Source of the DNA: Actinomycetota bacterium
Lineage (GTDB): Bacteria; Actinomycetota; Actinomycetes; Nanopelagicales; Nanopelagicaceae
Length of the DNA: 64,000 nucleotides
Reading direction: 5' to 3'
Assembly (NCBI GenBank): GCA_947487595.1
Contig: CANKXJ010000001.1
Location: 1-64,000, forward strand
Each line of letters begins with the position of its first letter. The first letter of the stretch is position 1. The notes below the pieces were generated by a model, which searched no databases, was not told the DNA's origin, and saw only the letters and a program-made list of their open reading frames with translations. This document shows, one piece after another, positions 43,849 through 51,952 of this stretch. The translations under genes and the position numbers were made by a program.

Positions 43849-44484
43849 ATGCAGGTTATTTCAGAGCTAAGCCAGTTGCTCTTTCCCACTCGTTGTTATG
43901 GCTGTAATGCAATTGGAATATCCATTTGCTCAAATTGCCGACGAGAATGGCATCCACATTACTATCTCACCCATATTCAAGGGTTACGAGTTAATTCAGC
44001 AGTTCTCTATTCTGCAACTGCAAGCAAAATAATCTTGGCAGCCAAAGAGCGTGGTTTGAAAGGAGCTGATGAATTAATTATTGAGGCCATAATTCACGTT
44101 CTTAGTAGAGCTAATTTTGATAAATATAATGTGCGGCTTGTGCCGATTCCTTCTTCGGTAGTAAATGAACGAAGACGAGGTAGAAGTTTTATTCCCAATA
44201 TTTGCAATGAAATATCTGTGAGAACATCTATACCCGTAATTCCAGCATTAACGATTATTCGTAAGGTCAAAGATCAGAGCACTCTTAGCGCAAAGGCAAG
44301 GGCTAACAACATGCGCGGAGCTTTTGGAATAGCTGAGAACATTTATCCTCGGGGTGAGTTAATTCTCATTGATGATGTAGTCACTACAGGAGCCACCGTC
44401 TCTGAGGCTGCCAGAGCCCTGAACTCACATGGATTTACGGTCTTGGGCTCGGTTACCGCTTGCGTGGCCCAACCTCTACGATAG
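43849..44484 (+). CDS. comF: ComF family phosphoribosyltransferase-like protein
   Basis: A 211-residue protein with an N-terminal zinc finger (CYGCNAIGISICSNC) and a C-terminal PRPP-binding motif LILIDDVVTTGATV. ComF proteins contribute to DNA uptake in competent bacteria. In Actinobacteria, where this gene always neighbours secA/mtrB, the role is less clear. It keeps the full length of the family. The region between it and secA (51 bp) has no hpf gene. Confidence 0.9.
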   Translation: MQVISELSQLLFPTRCYGCNAIGISICSNCRREWHPHYYLTHIQGLRVNSAVLYSATASKIILAAKERGLKGADELIIEAIIHVLSRANFDKYNVRLVPIPSSVVNERRRGRSFIPNICNEISVRTSIPVIPALTIIRKVKDQSTLSAKARANNMRGAFGIAENIYPRGELILIDDVVTTGATVSEAARALNSHGFTVLGSVTACVAQPLR

Positions 44485-44535
44485 GGGCTGGGAAATTGGA
44501 GTACATCAGTTCGTGAGCTTTGAAAGGTTGCATTG

Positions 44536-47208
44536 ATGCCAGCGTTTTTTGACAAGCTTATGCGTGCAGGCGAGGGCCGCATCCTTCGGGAGCTGAGCAA
44601 GATTTCTGCGCTCGTTAATGCACATGAATCTGGAATTGTTGCAATGACTGATTCTGAGCTTCGAGCACAAACCGAACTCTTTAAAGAGCGTTTTTCTAAA
44701 GGCGAGTCATTAGATGATTTAATGCCTGAGGCATTTGCTGTTGTGCGTGAAGCTGCAAAGCGCACTCTGGGCCAGCGCCATTACGACGTTCAGATTATGG
44801 GTGGAGCCGCACTTCATAAAGGCAATATCGCAGAAATGCGAACAGGAGAAGGAAAGACTTTAGTTGCAACTTTGCCTTCATATTTAAATGCATTAGCTGG
44901 CCGCGGAGTTCACGTTGTCACAACAAATGATTATTTAGCAGAGCGCGATAGCGAATGGATGGGACGTATTCACCGCTTCTTAGGATTAAAGGTTGGCGTG
45001 ATTTTGGCCAATATGACTCCAGTAGAGCGACGTGAGGCATACCTAGCTGACATTACATATGGCACAAATAATGAATTTGGTTTTGATTACTTGCGCGACA
45101 ACATGGCATGGACACTTGAAGAGTGTGTTCAACGCGATCACTTCTTTGCCGTAGTAGATGAAGTTGACTCTATTTTAATTGACGAGGCACGTACTCCATT
45201 AATCATTAGTGGACCTGCTGATAAAGCTACGAAGTGGTATGTGGAGTTTGCAAATCTTGTAGGTAAATTACAGCGCGAGGTTCACTATGAAATTGATGAA
45301 AAGAAGCGCACGATTGGAATTCTTGAAGATGGCGTAACAAAGGTTGAAGAGCTTCTACAAATCGGTAACCTTTACGAGGCTGCCAATACGCCAATGATTG
45401 GTTACCTCAATAACGCTGTGCGGGCAAAAGAGCTCTTTAAGCGTGATAAAGATTATGTAGTGATGAATGGCGAACTACTCATCGTTGATGAGCACACCGG
45501 TCGCATGCTGGCCGGACGTCGCTATAGCGAGGGATTGCACCAAGCGTTAGAGGCAAAAGAGCGCATTGAAATTAAGGATGAAAACCAAACTCTTGCAACT
45601 ATTACATTGCAGAACTATTTCCGCCTTTACGAGAAGCTCTCAGGTATGACTGGTACGGCCATGACAGAGGCTTCAGAATTCCACCAGATTTACAAGCTAG
45701 GTGTTGTTCCAATTCCAACAAATCGCAGCATGATCCGTCTTGATCAGCCTGATCTTGTATATAAGTCCGAGGCTGGCAAATTCATCGCAGTTACGGCCGA
45801 CATTGCTGAAAAATACCGCAAGGGTCAACCAGTTCTAGTTGGAACAGTCAGCGTTGAAAAGTCAGAGGAACTTTCTAGTTTTCTTCGCAAAGCTGGAGTT
45901 CCCCATGAAGTTCTAAACGCGAAGCATCACGAGCGCGAAGCGGCAATTATCGCTCGCGCAGGTGTTAAAGGCGCAGTAACTGTTGCAACAAATATGGCTG
46001 GTCGCGGTACTGACATCATGCTGGGTGGAAACCCTGAGTTCATGGCAGATTTTGAATTACAGCGCAGAGGTCTTTCTCCAGTTGATGATGCAGAGCAGTA
46101 TGAAAAAGCGTGGCCAGAGGAAATCACTCGCCAAAAGGCAGCGGTTGCACTTGGCCATGAAGAAGTAATTGCCCTCGGTGGTCTCTATGTTTTAGGAACC
46201 GAGCGACATGAATCTCGGCGCATTGATAATCAGTTGCGTGGTCGTTCTGGCCGCCAAGGTGATCCTGGTGAATCAAGATTCTATCTCTCACTTCAAGATG
46301 AACTTATGCGTCGATTTAACTCAGGAATGGTTGAGCGCTTTTTAACAGCTGCTGGCATTCCCGAAGATGCCCCTATTGAATCCAAAATGGTGAGTAACGC
46401 TATTCGTTCAGCACAAACCCAGGTTGAATCACAGAACTTTGAAATGCGTAAGAATGTTTTGAAGTATGACGATGTAATGAATCGCCAGCGCCAAGTTGTT
46501 TATGGTGAGCGTCGAATGGTCCTAGAGGGTGCTGATATCAAGGATCAGGTAGCCACTTTTGTAAGTGACACGCTAACTGCCTACGTAAGCATGGCCACCT
46601 CCCAAGGTTATTCAGAGGATTGGGATTTAGATACTTTATGGAATGCACTTAAGACCATTTATCCAATCTCATTTACTATCGATGAGCTTGTTGCTCGTGT
46701 TGGTTCACGAGCAGGACTTGATGAAGAGTTCTTAACGGTTGCAGTTATTGAAGATTGCAAAGCGGCTTATGCAAAGCGCGAAGAGTCACTTGGATCAGAG
46801 GCTATGCGCGAATTAGAGCGCAAGGTTTTGCTCTCTGTTCTTGATCGCAAGTGGCGCGAGCATCTATATGAGATGGATTATTTGCAAGAGGGAATTGGCC
46901 TTCGCGCCATGGCCCAGCGTGATCCACTCGTTGAATATCAACGCGAAGGCTTTGATTTGTTCTCAGCGATGATGGATGCAATCAAGGAAGAGATTGCAGG
47001 ATTCCTATTCAATATCGAGGTAACTGTTGAGGCCGCGAGCAAAGAAGTGAGTGGCGCAGGTCTTGAAGCTAAGCCATTGTCCTCTAGCGGTCTTCAATAC
47101 ACAGCCGCAGATGAATCTGGAGTGAAAACTACTGGAGATGTTTCTCGTAATGCGCAATGCCCATGTGGTTCAGGTAAGAAATACAAGCGTTGCCATGGTG
47201 CTGCTTAA
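44536..47208 (+). CDS. secA: Preprotein translocase ATPase SecA
   Basis: An 890-residue SecA1-type motor. Walker A is MRTGEGKTLVATLP, the DEAD-like box is VVDEVDSILIDEARTPL, the second helicase domain contains NMAGRGTDIMLGGNPEF, and the C-terminal zinc domain is CPCGSGKKYKRCH. It drives Sec export. ATG 44536 with GAAAGG 8 nt upstream is chosen over the adjacent TTG. Its TAA stop interlocks with that of the convergent Rv3235-like gene (TTAA at 47205-47208). Confidence 0.96.
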   Translation: MPAFFDKLMRAGEGRILRELSKISALVNAHESGIVAMTDSELRAQTELFKERFSKGESLDDLMPEAFAVVREAAKRTLGQRHYDVQIMGGAALHKGNIAEMRTGEGKTLVATLPSYLNALAGRGVHVVTTNDYLAERDSEWMGRIHRFLGLKVGVILANMTPVERREAYLADITYGTNNEFGFDYLRDNMAWTLEECVQRDHFFAVVDEVDSILIDEARTPLIISGPADKATKWYVEFANLVGKLQREVHYEIDEKKRTIGILEDGVTKVEELLQIGNLYEAANTPMIGYLNNAVRAKELFKRDKDYVVMNGELLIVDEHTGRMLAGRRYSEGLHQALEAKERIEIKDENQTLATITLQNYFRLYEKLSGMTGTAMTEASEFHQIYKLGVVPIPTNRSMIRLDQPDLVYKSEAGKFIAVTADIAEKYRKGQPVLVGTVSVEKSEELSSFLRKAGVPHEVLNAKHHEREAAIIARAGVKGAVTVATNMAGRGTDIMLGGNPEFMADFELQRRGLSPVDDAEQYEKAWPEEITRQKAAVALGHEEVIALGGLYVLGTERHESRRIDNQLRGRSGRQGDPGESRFYLSLQDELMRRFNSGMVERFLTAAGIPEDAPIESKMVSNAIRSAQTQVESQNFEMRKNVLKYDDVMNRQRQVVYGERRMVLEGADIKDQVATFVSDTLTAYVSMATSQGYSEDWDLDTLWNALKTIYPISFTIDELVARVGSRAGLDEEFLTVAVIEDCKAAYAKREESLGSEAMRELERKVLLSVLDRKWREHLYEMDYLQEGIGLRAMAQRDPLVEYQREGFDLFSAMMDAIKEEIAGFLFNIEVTVEAASKEVSGAGLEAKPLSSSGLQYTAADESGVKTTGDVSRNAQCPCGSGKKYKRCHGAA

Positions 47209-47729
47209 AGCAAGGTAAGAGCAGTACACAACCAACGTTTATCAATACCTTCAAATCGAACTAGCATCGAGCGCAATCGATTCTCATATCGAATAGTGAT
47301 GGTTGCTTCACAAATTCCATCTAGTGGTTCCTGAATATGAATCTTACGAACGTGCCCAATCTCCTTTTGTGAGCCTGATTGTCGAACTAAGTCAGAGAAG
47401 ATTCTGTGGTGGCACAAAGATTCAACTTGCCTGGGTGAGCGTCGTCCTGCCCAAATCTCAACAATTGAGTGGACAAAGCGTTCGGTCCACACCTTAAGCT
47501 CAGGTAGATCGTGTGCAGATGTGGGTTCCGGAGCGAAATCTGGATCGAACTCATCATCAAATCGAGATGGCACTAGATAGAGCTTGCTGAGTGTGAGTGG
47601 TTGAGTCAGCGGCTGGGGCCTAAAGATTTCTAGTAGCGGATGTTGCCAGTCGATATCTGAAGAACTTGTTAGCTTTTCAATGCGAAAACTACTGATTAAT
47701 ATCTCTTCTGATACTGGGTTGGTTGTCAT
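47205..47729 (-). CDS. Rv3235 family protein
   Basis: A 174-residue protein. The helix VHSIVEIWAGRRSPRQVESL and the C-terminal RFEGIDKRWLCTALTLL match the Rv3235 family found opposite secA in Actinobacteria. Function is unknown. The ATG at 47729 is preferred; a TTG at 47744 extends the frame by five residues. It diverges from the SAF-domain gene across 104 bp that contain an inverted repeat. Confidence 0.8.
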   Translation of the reverse strand: MTTNPVSEEILISSFRIEKLTSSSDIDWQHPLLEIFRPQPLTQPLTLSKLYLVPSRFDDEFDPDFAPEPTSAHDLPELKVWTERFVHSIVEIWAGRRSPRQVESLCHHRIFSDLVRQSGSQKEIGHVRKIHIQEPLDGICEATITIRYENRLRSMLVRFEGIDKRWLCTALTLL

Positions 47730-47763
47730 GAGTGAAGGCTTCAACTATTTGCACCTCATGTGC

Positions 47764-47779
47764 TCAACCATTGGGTTGA
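47764..47779. repeat. 16-bp inverted repeat between Rv3235-like and SAF genes
   Basis: TCAACC, 4-nt centre, GGTTGA. It lies 35 bp from the Rv3235-like ATG and 55 bp from the SAF-protein ATG, so it could be an operator for either. No clear -10/-35 pair was placed relative to it. Confidence 0.35.
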
Positions 47780-47833
47780 ATTCTTCTCATCACAAAGGAT
47801 GAGTGTGGATAAAGTTGAGGCCAGTGTCAGTCA

Positions 47834-48451
47834 ATGCACTTGGGTGCACTCATGAGAAAACCACCTTCAAATAGTAGATCCAGAATGCCTTTAGCCATTT
47901 CCCTCATCATCGCTTCATTTCTATCAGCCTTCTTTTTAGCCAGCTTCTCTCGATCAACGACAGAGTATTGGGTTGCAACTATTGATTTACAGAGCGGGCA
48001 TCAAATCTCAACTGGAGATCTTTCACTCATGGATATGGATTTGTCCTCTAGCTCCATGGTTTATCTGTCCAGAGATTTGAATCCACTAGGACAAGTAGTC
48101 ATAAAGAATGTAGTTGCCGGTGAAGTTATGGCCATTAACTCAGTGAGTTCCACAGCCAAAACTATGGCCAGTAGCGCTGTCCCATTGAGTATTCGATCTG
48201 TTGATCTTTCTGCTGGAATTTATGTTGGCTCCCTGGTAGATATCTATTGGGTTATCGATAGCCTCAATGGTGAATCACCACAGGATCCGATTCTTATTCT
48301 GGGCAGTGTTCCTATTATTAGTGCTGATGTAAAAAATAAGAACTTTGGTACAGATGCAGCGATAACAGTCTCAGTTGAGCAAACGCAAGTACTACGCCTT
48401 CTATCTGCCACAACTTCTGGTCGCTTGGTAGTGATTAGCTCTAATGTCTAG
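47834..48451 (+). CDS. SAF-domain membrane-anchored protein (CpaB-like)
   Basis: A 205-residue protein with one N-terminal membrane helix (about residues 18-40), then an SAF fold: YWVATIDLQSGHQISTGDLS followed by NVVAGEVMAINSVS. It resembles the CpaB/RcpC component of Flp/tad pilus assembly. It overlaps the ParA/CpaE-like gene by 8 nt, but no pilin, TadA, TadB/C or prepilin peptidase gene is nearby. ATG 47852 is an alternative start. It may serve a non-pilus surface function (inference). Confidence 0.72.
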   Translation: MHLGALMRKPPSNSRSRMPLAISLIIASFLSAFFLASFSRSTTEYWVATIDLQSGHQISTGDLSLMDMDLSSSSMVYLSRDLNPLGQVVIKNVVAGEVMAINSVSSTAKTMASSAVPLSIRSVDLSAGIYVGSLVDIYWVIDSLNGESPQDPILILGSVPIISADVKNKNFGTDAAITVSVEQTQVLRLLSATTSGRLVVISSNV

Positions 48452-49538
48452 CCAAGAACTGCCAGTTGTAATCACGGCGATATCAGATGCCCAGTTCGAG
48501 GGCTTTGTTTCTGGAACTCTCTTTGCACAGGGGTGGAGTGTGGTTTTTAGGGCTATTGATACAGAGGCACTTGAGAGATTTTGCTTAAGCAATTCAGAAC
48601 AAGCTGCCAGTTCACTTCTTATTTATTCTCCAGATTTACCAGGAATTTCTAGTGAAGTGGTGAAGAACTTAACGACAAAGGTTAAACAAGTCGTTGGATT
48701 TTCATCAAAAACTAATCCAGAGTTCGCAGAATTACATCCCAATCCAGCAACTGCCACTGATCTTGTGAGTATTGTGCGAGGTTTTATCCGTGCACCTATG
48801 CTGCGCCCAGCAAGTCAGGTAAGTCGGGCTAACCGCAAAGCTCACGTAGTAGCGATTGGATCTGCAGGCAGTGACACAGGGTGCACAACTATTGCCCTCA
48901 ATCTGGCCATGGAGTTAAGCATCTTAGGTAAGTCAACGCTACTTATTGATGCAAACTTTCGAGCGCCATCCATAGCTGCCCTGATTGCAATTCGTAATGT
49001 TCAATCTGAGTCAGGATGGAGGACCATTGCCCCACAACTAGCAATTGCTGAAATTACTCAGCAAGAATCTGGAAGTATTGATCAGTTGATGGAGAGTGCA
49101 ACACAGAGTTTTGACAACATAGTCATTGATTTAGGATCTATTTCTGGGTTATCTAATCGCTTAACTGATAGGCGATGGACATCAACGATGACCACATGGA
49201 GTTGCGACCAAGGCGATGAGCTCATGGTTATTACTCGTCCAGACCTACTTGGAATCCATCGCTTAGAACAGGTCTGTGCTTTACTGGAAAAAACTTCTAT
49301 TAGAGCTGCACTTAGCTTCACACTCAACATGCGATCTCAAGGCAAAAAAGGTGCTGATGAAGAAGCCCAGTTCCTGGCAATTACTACGAGATTGCGACCA
49401 TTGCGTGTTCGAGTCATAAACCGAGATCTGCGGGCGGCATCCAAGGCTCTAGAGGAAAAGGCCACACTCATAGAGGTCAATATGCGCTCTGCGCTGCGTA
49501 AATCAATTGCAACAATGGCCAGTGAGCTCAAGCGTTAA
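48444..49538 (+). CDS. CpaE/MinD-like P-loop protein with degenerate Walker A
   Basis: A 364-residue protein with a receiver-like N-terminal region (about 1-120) and a ParA/MinD-type domain beginning HVVAIGSAGSDTGCTTIALNLA. The canonical loop KGGxGKT is altered to AGSDTGCTT: the first lysine is gone and the nucleotide-binding lysine is replaced by cysteine. ILLIDANFRAPS and NIVIDLGSIS resemble the later motifs. ATP binding may be lost or altered. It is coupled to the SAF protein, as in CpaB-CpaE modules of tad systems, but other pilus genes are missing. DUF6912 begins 19 nt later. Confidence 0.72.
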   Translation: MSSQELPVVITAISDAQFEGFVSGTLFAQGWSVVFRAIDTEALERFCLSNSEQAASSLLIYSPDLPGISSEVVKNLTTKVKQVVGFSSKTNPEFAELHPNPATATDLVSIVRGFIRAPMLRPASQVSRANRKAHVVAIGSAGSDTGCTTIALNLAMELSILGKSTLLIDANFRAPSIAALIAIRNVQSESGWRTIAPQLAIAEITQQESGSIDQLMESATQSFDNIVIDLGSISGLSNRLTDRRWTSTMTTWSCDQGDELMVITRPDLLGIHRLEQVCALLEKTSIRAALSFTLNMRSQGKKGADEEAQFLAITTRLRPLRVRVINRDLRAASKALEEKATLIEVNMRSALRKSIATMASELKR

Positions 49539-49545
49539 CTTCTAA

Positions 49546-49551
49546 TACTAT
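49546..49551 (+). promoter_or_regulatory. Leaderless -10 for DUF6912-like gene
   Basis: TACTAT with a 6-nt spacer (TAAGGC) to the ATG at 49558. pdtaS, 1 nt after this gene, is probably on the same transcript. Confidence 0.5.
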
Positions 49552-49557
49552 TAAGGC

Positions 49558-49944
49558 ATGCGAGCCTATCTTCCACTATCTCACGATGAGCTTGCTGTCT
49601 TCCTTAATTCTGGAAGCAAGACCATAGAATCAATTTTGGCTCCGACGCCTTTTTATGTCGGTGAAAATGAAGATTTGGGTGAAGAAGAGATTGAATATCT
49701 CTTATCCCTTGAGGCAGCGCAAGATGCCATTGAACTGCGTTCATCAGATAAAGCACCTGGAATTGTTTTAGCTATTGAGTTAGAGGCCCAGCAGGTTAAC
49801 GCAGTCAATGAAAATTCAGTCACCTTGAACTCTGCAATCACATGGGAGCAAGTGCAGTGCGCATTACTTCTCTTTCCTGATGAAGAAGAATTGATCTGGT
49901 TTGCAACCCAAGAGATTGAAATAAACCTAGGGGAGTGGAAGTAA
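49558..49944 (+). CDS. DUF6912-like protein
   Basis: A 128-residue acidic protein starting MRAYLPLSHDELAVFL. I associate it with the actinobacterial DUF6912 group, which lies next to PdtaS or WhiB genes. It looks soluble, with no catalytic motif. The family name is from memory and the function unknown. It is followed after 1 nt by the PdtaS-type kinase. Confidence 0.6.
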   Translation: MRAYLPLSHDELAVFLNSGSKTIESILAPTPFYVGENEDLGEEEIEYLLSLEAAQDAIELRSSDKAPGIVLAIELEAQQVNAVNENSVTLNSAITWEQVQCALLLFPDEEELIWFATQEIEINLGEWK

Positions 49945-49945
49945 C

Positions 49946-51415
49946 GTGCCCCAGTTTGAGACATTAATTCATAGCCGCAGCTCGGTTACGATCGATCAGG
50001 CACACAAGCTGCGCGAGCTAGTTGCTGATTGGCAATTGCTCTCAGATCTCTCTTTTGCCGATCTAATTCTTTGGGTCCCTGTTCGAAAAGATATGAAGAT
50101 GTGGCCGACGGGACATGTAGCTGTGGCACATATCCGTCCGACAACTGCAGCAACAGTTTTTACTAATGATGTTATTGGCGATGAAGTAATGTGGGGGAGC
50201 CGGCCAAGAATTGATTTGGCATTATCTAGCGGTGAGATTGTTCGTGATTCAGAGGCTGAACTCTTCGGTGAAGTGATGATTAAAGAAGAAGCTGTGCCTG
50301 TGCTATTTGATGGTCAAGTAATCGCTGTCATTACACGACATCGCAACGCTGATTTAATGCGCTCACCAAGTCGACTTGAATTAAATTATCGCGAGATTGC
50401 ACATAGCCTTTATCGGATGGTGGCCCAAGGTTCATTTCCTTACCAAGATGCAGGTTCACTTTTTGAACCAGTACCACGTGTGGGAGATGGCCTGATTCGC
50501 CTGGATGTGAATGGTGTCATTTCATATGCAAGCCCTAATGCTCGATCTGCATTTAGCCGAATGGGATGGAAAAATGAGATTGAAAATAACAAACTAGGCG
50601 AAGTTGCCGAAGCCGTTGCTAAGAATTCTCCTGATCCCCATGAAGAAGGAATTCGCACGCGTCTTAATGGAAAAACTTTGCGACGCGTTGATATTGATAA
50701 TCAAGGTGCAACAATTGATCTGCTGGTACTTCCATTGCTGCAAGGTGAAGATCGAATCGGTGCAATTGTTTTATTGCAAAATGTGACTGAACTTCGCAGG
50801 CGAGACAGAGAGCTTGTTACTAAGGATGCAACTATCCGGGAAATTCACCACCGTGTTAAAAACAACCTCCAGACTGTTTCAGCCCTTCTTCGCTTGCAAG
50901 CTCGTAGAATCGAAGATCCGAGTGCATCATCGGCCCTTAATGAAGCGGTTCGACGTATTGCCTCTATTGCACTTGTTCATGACACGCTTTCAACAAGTAG
51001 TGAAAATACTGTTGCCTTTGATGAAGTGCTTACTAGTTTGATAACTCATGCACTTGAACTAAGTCCTCGAATGGGAGAACTACGGATTGAGAGAAAGGGA
51101 GAACTTGGCTCACTTGAATCCAGGCTCGCAACCCCACTCTCACTTGTCGTTACAGAGCTAATGCACAATGCCCTAGAACATGGCTTGGCTGAAGAAGGTT
51201 CCTTGCTTTCAATTGAACTATCTCGCTATAGCAACGAGTGCGTCATCAATATTACAGATGATGGAGTTGGATTACCTGAAGGTTTTGATTTAGCGACTTC
51301 TTCAAATCTAGGACTTCAGATTGTCAGAACACTTACAGAGAATGAACTCAAAGGTGTTTTGAAATTACAATCAACGGATTCAGGCACCCAAGCACACTTG
51401 CGTTTTCCACTTTAG
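49946..51415 (+). CDS. pdtaS: Sensor histidine kinase PdtaS (HisKA_2 type)
   Basis: A 489-residue cytosolic kinase: N-terminal GAF-like domain (about 1-160), PAS (about 180-290), HisKA_2 with the phospho-histidine in EIHHRVKNNLQTVSALLRLQ, and HATPase (LVVTELMHNALEHGL, GVGLPEGF). There are no membrane segments. It matches PdtaS (Rv3220c), whose partner PdtaR is an RNA-binding ANTAR antiterminator; pdtaR is not in this window. The mycobacterial kinase senses copper and nitric oxide. whiB1 lies directly convergent, as in mycobacteria, with stop codons interlocked. Confidence 0.92.
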   Translation: MPQFETLIHSRSSVTIDQAHKLRELVADWQLLSDLSFADLILWVPVRKDMKMWPTGHVAVAHIRPTTAATVFTNDVIGDEVMWGSRPRIDLALSSGEIVRDSEAELFGEVMIKEEAVPVLFDGQVIAVITRHRNADLMRSPSRLELNYREIAHSLYRMVAQGSFPYQDAGSLFEPVPRVGDGLIRLDVNGVISYASPNARSAFSRMGWKNEIENNKLGEVAEAVAKNSPDPHEEGIRTRLNGKTLRRVDIDNQGATIDLLVLPLLQGEDRIGAIVLLQNVTELRRRDRELVTKDATIREIHHRVKNNLQTVSALLRLQARRIEDPSASSALNEAVRRIASIALVHDTLSTSSENTVAFDEVLTSLITHALELSPRMGELRIERKGELGSLESRLATPLSLVVTELMHNALEHGLAEEGSLLSIELSRYSNECVINITDDGVGLPEGFDLATSSNLGLQIVRTLTENELKGVLKLQSTDSGTQAHLRFPL

Positions 51416-51681
51416 AATTGGTTTTGCTGCTCCATTAAACGGGCACGATTACGTGCTGCGCGGCGCTTAAGTGCGCGGCGCTCATCTTCTGAAAGCCCGC
51501 CCCACACTCCAGCATCTTGCCCACTCTCTAAGGCCCAAGCAAGACATGGTTCTTTAACGATGCAACGGTTACAAACTTTTTTAGCTTCTTCGATTTGGGT
51601 AATTGCTGGTCCAGTATTTCCAACCGGAAAGAAGAGTTCAGGATCTTCATCGCGGCACGCTGATTGATGTCGCCAATCCAT
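51412..51681 (-). CDS. whiB1: WhiB family iron-sulfur regulator, WhiB1 type
   Basis: An 89-residue Wbl protein. The cysteines are in SACRDEDPELFF and CNRCIVKEPCLAW, followed by GVWGGLSEDERRALKRR and a basic tail. It closely matches WhiB1, which binds sigma-A and senses nitric oxide through its 4Fe-4S cluster. The ATG is preceded by a strong GAAGGGGG Shine-Dalgarno. A 20-bp inverted repeat lies 23 bp upstream. Convergent pdtaS shares 4 bp of stop codon. Confidence 0.93.
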   Translation of the reverse strand: MDWRHQSACRDEDPELFFPVGNTGPAITQIEEAKKVCNRCIVKEPCLAWALESGQDAGVWGGLSEDERRALKRRAARNRARLMEQQNQF

Positions 51682-51703
51682 GGGGTGCCCCCTTCATATA
51701 AAA

Positions 51704-51723
51704 GATTTGGGCATACCCAAATC
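51704..51723. promoter_or_regulatory. 20-bp inverted repeat upstream of whiB1
   Basis: GATTTGGG, CATA centre, CCCAAATC: a perfect 8-bp inverted repeat on the whiB1 upstream side, 23 bp before the start codon. Depending on the transcription start it is an operator or a leader hairpin. The stretch 51724-51853 back to the tRNA holds a weak CCTTGTT/AACAAGG hairpin (51781-51805) without a T-run, and nothing else I can identify. Confidence 0.5.
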
Positions 51724-51853
51724 ATCTAAAACCTTGTGGTGGATATACGCACATCGATGTCGCGCAAGATGTGAATTCTCCCTTGTTTGGCAGTGATTAA
51801 CAAGGATGAATGGAAAGAGATTTAGAAAATTAGGGTGATATAGGTCAAGTGAG

Positions 51854-51925
51854 TGCCCCCGACAGGAATCGAACCTGTGCACCCGCCTCCGGAGGGCGGT
51901 GCTCTATCCCCTGAGCTACGGGGGC
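51854..51925 (-). tRNA. tRNA-Arg (anticodon CCG)
   Basis: A 72-nt cloverleaf on the minus strand. The acceptor stem GCCCCCG pairs with CGGGGGC plus discriminator A. D-stem GCTC/GAGC, anticodon stem CCGCC/GGCGG around loop CTCCGGA, and T-arm ACAGG-TTCGATT-CCTGT complete it. The anticodon CCG reads the CGG arginine codon. CCA is not encoded. Downstream lies whiB1 in the same orientation, upstream divergent msrA with a shared -10. Confidence 0.95.
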
Positions 51926-51938
51926 TCATGAGCATGAG

Positions 51939-51945
51939 TAGGTTA
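51939..51945. promoter_or_regulatory. Shared symmetric -10 element for msrA (plus) and tRNA-Arg (minus)
   Basis: The heptamer TAGGTTA reads TAGGTT (51939-51944) on the plus strand, 8 nt before the msrA GTG at 51953. On the minus strand it reads TAACCT (51945 to 51940). Initiation 6-7 nt past that would start about 8 nt before the mature tRNA 5' end, a normal tRNA leader. Confidence 0.5.
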
Positions 51946-51952
51946 TCAGCGG

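Noticed and set aside
48444..49538. Chromosome-partitioning ParA
   Set aside because: There is no parB or parS nearby, the N-terminal region is receiver-like, the partner is an SAF protein, and the P-loop is degenerate.
51781..51805. Intrinsic terminator between tRNA-Arg and whiB1
   Set aside because: The CCTTGTT/AACAAGG hairpin is weak, has an 11-nt loop and lacks a T-run on either strand.
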